A stretch of DNA of 8,066 nt from an uncultured Chthoniobacterales bacterium (lineage in GTDB: Bacteria > Verrucomicrobiota > Verrucomicrobiae > Chthoniobacterales > UBA10450). The stretch is from positions 1 to 8,066 of the forward strand of contig CATPCN010000371.1 of NCBI GenBank assembly GCA_955652855.1, given 5' to 3'. The position numbers were made by a program, and so were the translations under genes. Positions within the stretch are counted from its first letter, which is position 1, and every line of letters starts with the position of its first letter. Shown piece after piece: positions 5,275 through 8,066 of the stretch. The notes under the pieces were generated by a model, which was not told the DNA's origin, did no database searches, and saw only the letters and a list, made by a program, of their open reading frames with translations.

Positions 5275-7042
5275 CTCTGGCCTCCTCGTAAACCGCGATT
5301 TCTCGTTCATCCGTCCAGAAGTAGATCCAGCGCTCCAGCAGCTTCTTGCCGCGCTCAGGATTCAGAAACAGCCATCCGGCAACTTTGTAAAACGGGACAT
5401 GCCCATTCCAGATCCTGAAGCGTGGGGTGAAATCAGTCCAAATGAACATCGACCGCCCTTTGAAATCGTTCCAGCGATGCCACCAGCGATTGCGCCACTC
5501 CCGGAACGACTTCGGTCGATCATCCTCGCCATGGTAAATCGGCTCCTGAAACGCGCGGACTTTCATGTAACGCTTGCCGTCGTTTGACTTAAACCGTTTC
5601 GACCGCAGCACAATGGTTTCAGCCTTACCGCCGTTCTCTTCGCCGCCACGGGCCAGCGTAGAAAACGCCCAGTAAGGCAACACTTCTTCGCGAACAAACT
5701 GATAGCTGGTGTTGTCGCTGATTTGTCCCTTTTTATCTCTGCCCGTTTTGAAACTTTCCCCTGTGCTGCCGCCGATTCTTTTCACCAAATGCTGGCCGCG
5801 TCGTGCAGAGAGGAATTTTCCGGTTTCCTCATCATCGAGCTGATGCGCGATGATCGTCATGAAGAAGCTCAGCAACGCCTTCACCTTATTGAGCGCGGCG
5901 TCGGTGCCTCCGAACTGATCCCGCAGCACCGAGATTGAATGGAACGCCCACACCACCGCCGCACGGCTCTCACGCCCGGTTTGCAGGAATTTCACATCAT
6001 CGGTGTTGGCATAGCACCCGGCGTCATCCAACACGAGCATGACCGGGCGTAAATCCGATTGGCCGCCTTTACGCGAACCTCCCAATTCGCGCTCAAGCTG
6101 TTTTTGAACGGCTCGTTTCAGGGCTGCGCCGATAACCGCCCCGATATTGTCATAACCTTCGCGCAACGGGTAATCGCAGATCACGATCAAGCCCTTTTCC
6201 CGCAGGTCGCTTAACTTCCATGCGCCAGGGCCTTCGCAATCTTTGCAAACGGCGTTATAGACAATTTCGTCGCACCACGGTTCAAGGTAGGCCGTCAGCG
6301 TGGCGATGATCGATCCGAGCGCCTTTTCCCCCACGTTCGGCGCTTCCACCGTGATGTAGTCAATCGCCTCATCAATGGCGTAATTCGTTCCAACCGGATA
6401 TTTCTCCCGAACACGCTCGATGGTTGCCAGTACTGCCCGCTTGTTCCAGTCCTCACCTAGATCTTGCAGGCTTCGTGGGATGGAGCGGCACATGGCCATC
6501 AAACGGCGCACATCGACGCTTCCGTTGTCGGCCTGGTCAAGCACCACCAATTTCTTGCCGACGCTGCGCCCGGCAATGATCCAGAAAGGATCATTACTCC
6601 CGACTCCCATGGTTCGCGTCACGACTTCACTGCCCGAAAAGATCAGGTCAATGATGTTCTCTTCCATCCCATCGGGAGAACCATGCGCGTCAGCCGTTGC
6701 CTGGATGAGGTTGATGCCGTACTGGCCGCGCCGCAAACGTTTTGACCGGTTCAATGCGCCAGCCTTCGACAGGACTCTTTCCATCGTCTCGGCGAAGTTT
6801 GCTTTCGGCCCCATGAGCAGGCCGCCATAACCGGCCTCAGCATAGGCTTGGACAATAGGGCAAAGACTGGCTGTTGTTTTCGCCGATCCAGTTGAACCCG
6901 GAATCGCGACATGCTCGAATGAATCGTTGACCCGGTACAGGTCCCGGCGTGACCACTTCCAAAGTATTTTGTGAGTGGAAAATGAAGCGCGGCGACGCTT
7001 TCTAGACGACGCGGGCGCTTTTGAGAAAGCCCGTGTGAACAC
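5258..7042 (-). CDS. type IV coupling protein-like ATPase (VirD4/TraG/TraD family)
   Basis: This is a 594-residue protein from GTG 7042, with AGGAG 6 nt upstream. The Walker A loop is at 49-57 (GSTGSAKTT; Ala54 replaces the usual Gly before Lys55). Walker B is at 334-341, with Asp339-Asp340 in VMLVLDDAG. The segment NDPFWIIAGRS (150-160) matches the FW-x-x-A region of VirD4-type proteins. GRESRAAVVWAFHSISVLRD (356-375) corresponds to the sensor segment that usually carries Gln, here His368. The C-terminal 80 residues are rich in Trp and Arg. Such ATPases hand the relaxase-DNA complex to a type IV secretion channel at the inner membrane. Most relatives have an N-terminal pair of membrane helices. 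Here the first 40 residues are basic (SSRKRRR) with no hydrophobic span, so the membrane link must come from elsewhere, perhaps the overlapping downstream gene. The frame is intact. No relaxase or other transfer gene is in the window. Confidence 0.85.
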   Translation of the reverse strand: MFTRAFSKAPASSRKRRRASFSTHKILWKWSRRDLYRVNDSFEHVAIPGSTGSAKTTASLCPIVQAYAEAGYGGLLMGPKANFAETMERVLSKAGALNRSKRLRRGQYGINLIQATADAHGSPDGMEENIIDLIFSGSEVVTRTMGVGSNDPFWIIAGRSVGKKLVVLDQADNGSVDVRRLMAMCRSIPRSLQDLGEDWNKRAVLATIERVREKYPVGTNYAIDEAIDYITVEAPNVGEKALGSIIATLTAYLEPWCDEIVYNAVCKDCEGPGAWKLSDLREKGLIVICDYPLREGYDNIGAVIGAALKRAVQKQLERELGGSRKGGQSDLRPVMLVLDDAGCYANTDDVKFLQTGRESRAAVVWAFHSISVLRDQFGGTDAALNKVKALLSFFMTIIAHQLDDEETGKFLSARRGQHLVKRIGGSTGESFKTGRDKKGQISDNTSYQFVREEVLPYWAFSTLARGGEENGGKAETIVLRSKRFKSNDGKRYMKVRAFQEPIYHGEDDRPKSFREWRNRWWHRWNDFKGRSMFIWTDFTPRFRIWNGHVPFYKVAGWLFLNPERGKKLLERWIYFWTDEREIAVYEEARDESRH

Positions 7043-7112
7043 AATAATCTCCTAATTGTTTTTGGAAACGCATTAGAAGATCGCGGGACTACCGCTATCG
7101 GGGATCTATCTA

Positions 7113-7283
7113 ACTACACGCACACGTCGCCTGACGTGCGCCTTCACCTTCTGGAAGGACGCTCGGTAATTCTACCGTCCTGCCGCGAACACGAATGAGT
7201 TGTTTGGCAGGGTGCCAGCGCGTATAGTTGATCTCATAAAAAGCGACCTTTCGGCCAGATGCCGCAGATTCAACCTTGCGATC
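7113..7283 (-). other. 57-codon open frame without a start codon, possible gene remnant
   Basis: Between TAA (7284-7286) and TAG (7110-7112) on the minus strand lies a protein-like frame: GRKVAFYEINYTRWHPAKQ, then LIRVRGRTVELPSVLPEG. The alternating pattern suggests beta-strands. There is no ATG, GTG or TTG in frame after the TAA. The codon row continues upstream through the TAA to an ATG at 7302 six codons earlier. It ends 68 bp before the coupling-protein start, so it may be the broken first gene of that operon. A 57-codon open frame can arise by chance in DNA of this composition, so confidence is low. Confidence 0.25.
7123..7138. repeat. inverted repeat upstream of the coupling-protein operon
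   Basis: CACGTC and GACGTG are separated by GCCT, and a second small dyad, CCTTC-TG-GAAGG, follows at 7147-7158. Both lie about 80-115 bp before the GTG at 7042. They could be operators or attenuator-type hairpins for the leftward operon. No convincing minus-strand -35/-10 pair was found beside them. Confidence 0.3.
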
Positions 7284-7629
7284 TTACCCGCGACACAGCC
7301 CCATGATACACCTGCCTCTTTCGCCACGCAACGATGACACATTCAGGCGATTCCAGGGCACTCCAGGACAAAGACCCCCTTTCCCTGCACTGGAATTATC
7401 CTGTCCTGTCCTCAGCCGTAAAGGGCTTCGTTCGCTAACCAGCGAACTCGTGAACGGCGCAAAAGCAGCGCCGCCCTTGACCGCTTCCGGGCAGTCCCAG
7501 GAGATGTCCATAGAAAGAGGAAAGGGGGGGGACTGATCAGATCGCCACGATTCTACCCAGCGTGCCCAAGGGTCTCCAAAGCCCATTGTCACTTAGTGCG
7601 AGGTGAGTTAAATGAAGTGAAATCTATGC
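7284..7629. other. intergenic stretch without a convincing gene
   Basis: Open frames of 86 and 102 codons lie here on opposite strands and overlap almost fully, but neither has a recognisable domain, a believable ribosome binding site or a natural residue mix. Visible structure includes TCCTG repeated almost three times (7399-7412), a hairpin CGGCGC/GCGCCG (7455-7460 with 7468-7473) and a run of eight G (7524-7531). I see nothing that identifies an origin or RNA gene. Confidence 0.4.
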
Positions 7630-7658
7630 TTGCCATAAAAGAACCATTTACCTATATT
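7630..7658 (+). promoter_or_regulatory. sigma70-type promoter of the ssb fragment
   Basis: The -35 TTGCCA (7630-7635), an exact 17-bp spacer and the -10 TATATT (7653-7658) lie just before the ATG at 7676. Transcription would start near 7665, leaving a leader of about 11 nt without a Shine-Dalgarno, so the message would be nearly leaderless. Confidence 0.65.
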
Positions 7659-7675
7659 GCACATTCTCGATAAAC

Positions 7676-7858
7676 ATGAGCGCACTTAATAAATGGCTGG
7701 GTCTAGGTCGCCTAACTGCCGATCCCGAGCGTCGGCAAGGACCCAATGGCGTGACGGTGACTTTTACCATGGCGATCAATGAACACTGGAAGACCGGCGG
7801 AGTACCGAAACAGTCCACAACATTCGTCCCCGTCGGAGATTGCCCGGATCTCCGTTGA
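7676..7858 (+). pseudogene. ssb: single-stranded DNA-binding protein, N-terminal fragment cut by an insertion sequence
   Basis: The first 53 codons match the start of a bacterial SSB OB fold: WLGLGRLTADPERRQGPNG, then VTVTFTMAINEHWK, then TTFVPV. This corresponds to the usual GRLTxDPE, xFxxAxN and FxPV elements. After GTC (7832-7834) the sequence enters the insertion sequence and reads seven foreign codons to TGA at 7856. A full SSB has roughly 110-180 residues, so over half of the OB fold and the acidic C-terminal tail are missing and the product cannot be functional. SSB genes of this kind are often carried on plasmids and conjugative elements, where they protect transferred single strands, which fits the coupling ATPase nearby. 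It is oriented away from that operon. The remainder may lie beyond the insertion sequence, outside the window. Confidence 0.75.
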
Positions 7859-8066
7859 AAGTTAGCGACCCTCGATTCTCATAGACTACGCGACCTCGGC
7901 TCCTTTCGCAATCGGTTTCTTGGAGACAGCGTTCGCCAACGAAGACAGCAACAGTGGGATCTGGCGATGACCGATGACTTTGCGGAACTGCCGTTCGGCG
8001 ACCAGCAGACCGGAGCCGACCCAGCGCTCAATCTGATCTCCAGTCCGCCAGCGTTTCACATTCCGG
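7835..8066 (-). mobile_element. insertion sequence, transposase-3' end (partial, runs off the right edge)
   Basis: The boundary is placed at about 7835, where SSB similarity stops. The outermost bases form a dyad, GGAGAT (7835-7840) and ATCTCC (7848-7853). The 33 bp between this and the transposase stop at 7886 would be the terminal region. The other end and any target duplication are outside the window, so the exact end is an inference. Confidence 0.6.
7886..8066 (-). CDS. mutator-type (IS256-like) transposase, C-terminal part
   Basis: The minus strand gives 59 residues in one open frame from the right edge to TAG (7888-7886): NVKRWRTGDQIERWVGSGLL, then VAERQFRKVIGHRQIPLLLS, then SLANAVSKKPIAKGAEVA. 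The series VKRWR, then a Trp-containing helix, then AE-x-x-FR-x-V-x-G and the (I/M)P-x-L motif is typical of the C-terminus of transposases grouped with the mutator/IS256 superfamily, as I remember them from actinobacterial and acidobacterial elements. The DDE catalytic core would lie upstream, beyond the window. The gene reads leftward, opposite to the interrupted ssb. It is complete at its 3' end and shows no lesion in the visible part. The family assignment is from recall of the motif. Confidence 0.75.
   Translation of the reverse strand, partial: RNVKRWRTGDQIERWVGSGLLVAERQFRKVIGHRQIPLLLSSLANAVSKKPIAKGAEVA

Noticed and set aside
6420..7044. Open frames inside or opposite the coupling-protein gene
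   Set aside because: They lie within a strongly supported VirD4-like coding sequence with Walker motifs, so they are shadows.
7276..7592. Overlapping 86- and 102-codon open frames on opposite strands
   Set aside because: Neither shows domain-like sequence or a ribosome binding site; I treat the stretch as intergenic.
1..8066. CRISPR array or long tandem repeats
   Set aside because: No regularly spaced repeat of CRISPR length was seen on reading through the window.

Overview
The window looks like a decaying, tRNA-targeted mobile region from a GC-rich soil-type bacterium. Several small protein families resemble ones I remember from Acidobacteriota (Terriglobia): the integrase with a Cys-rich N-terminus, the small helix-turn-helix proteins, and the mutator-type transposase C-terminus. 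That assignment rests on recall and is moderate at best; no ribosomal or housekeeping gene is present to anchor it.

Left part (1-4353). A small multi-spanning membrane protein (138-650, minus) is followed by a rightward series that ends at an integrase. The series is a large two-domain protein of unknown function (801-2352), two small DNA-binding-type proteins (2506-2746 and 2780-3043) and a tyrosine recombinase (3073-4353). Three of these four rightward genes carry exactly one disabling lesion: a frameshift near 1800-1840, a one-base frameshift at about 2596, and an in-frame amber codon at 3157-3159. All three reading frames recover cleanly after the lesion. A good sigma70-type promoter (2438-2466), preceded by three 10-bp phased repeats, drives the small HTH genes and possibly the integrase.

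Junction (4331-4442). Just past the integrase stop lies the 3' half of a tRNA-Leu(GAG) gene on the minus strand: anticodon loop, variable arm, T arm, acceptor and CCA, but no 5' half. Its rho-independent terminator is written into the last codons of the integrase. This is the structure of an attachment site recombined in the anticodon loop. Because mobile-type genes flank it on both sides, it reads as attP of a circular element or as the joint between two tandem elements.

Right part (4443-7042, minus strand). A tight operon runs towards the att site: a VirD4/TraG-type coupling ATPase without an N-terminal membrane anchor, an overlapping small membrane protein, and an excisionase-like HTH protein. 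All three are intact. They suggest a conjugative or mobilisable element whose relaxase and secretion genes are not in the window.

Far right (7043-8066). About 630 bp hold no convincing complete gene. Then comes a clear promoter and the N-terminus of a single-stranded DNA-binding protein, cut at about 7834 by an insertion sequence. The C-terminus of that element's mutator-type (IS256-like) transposase runs off the right edge.
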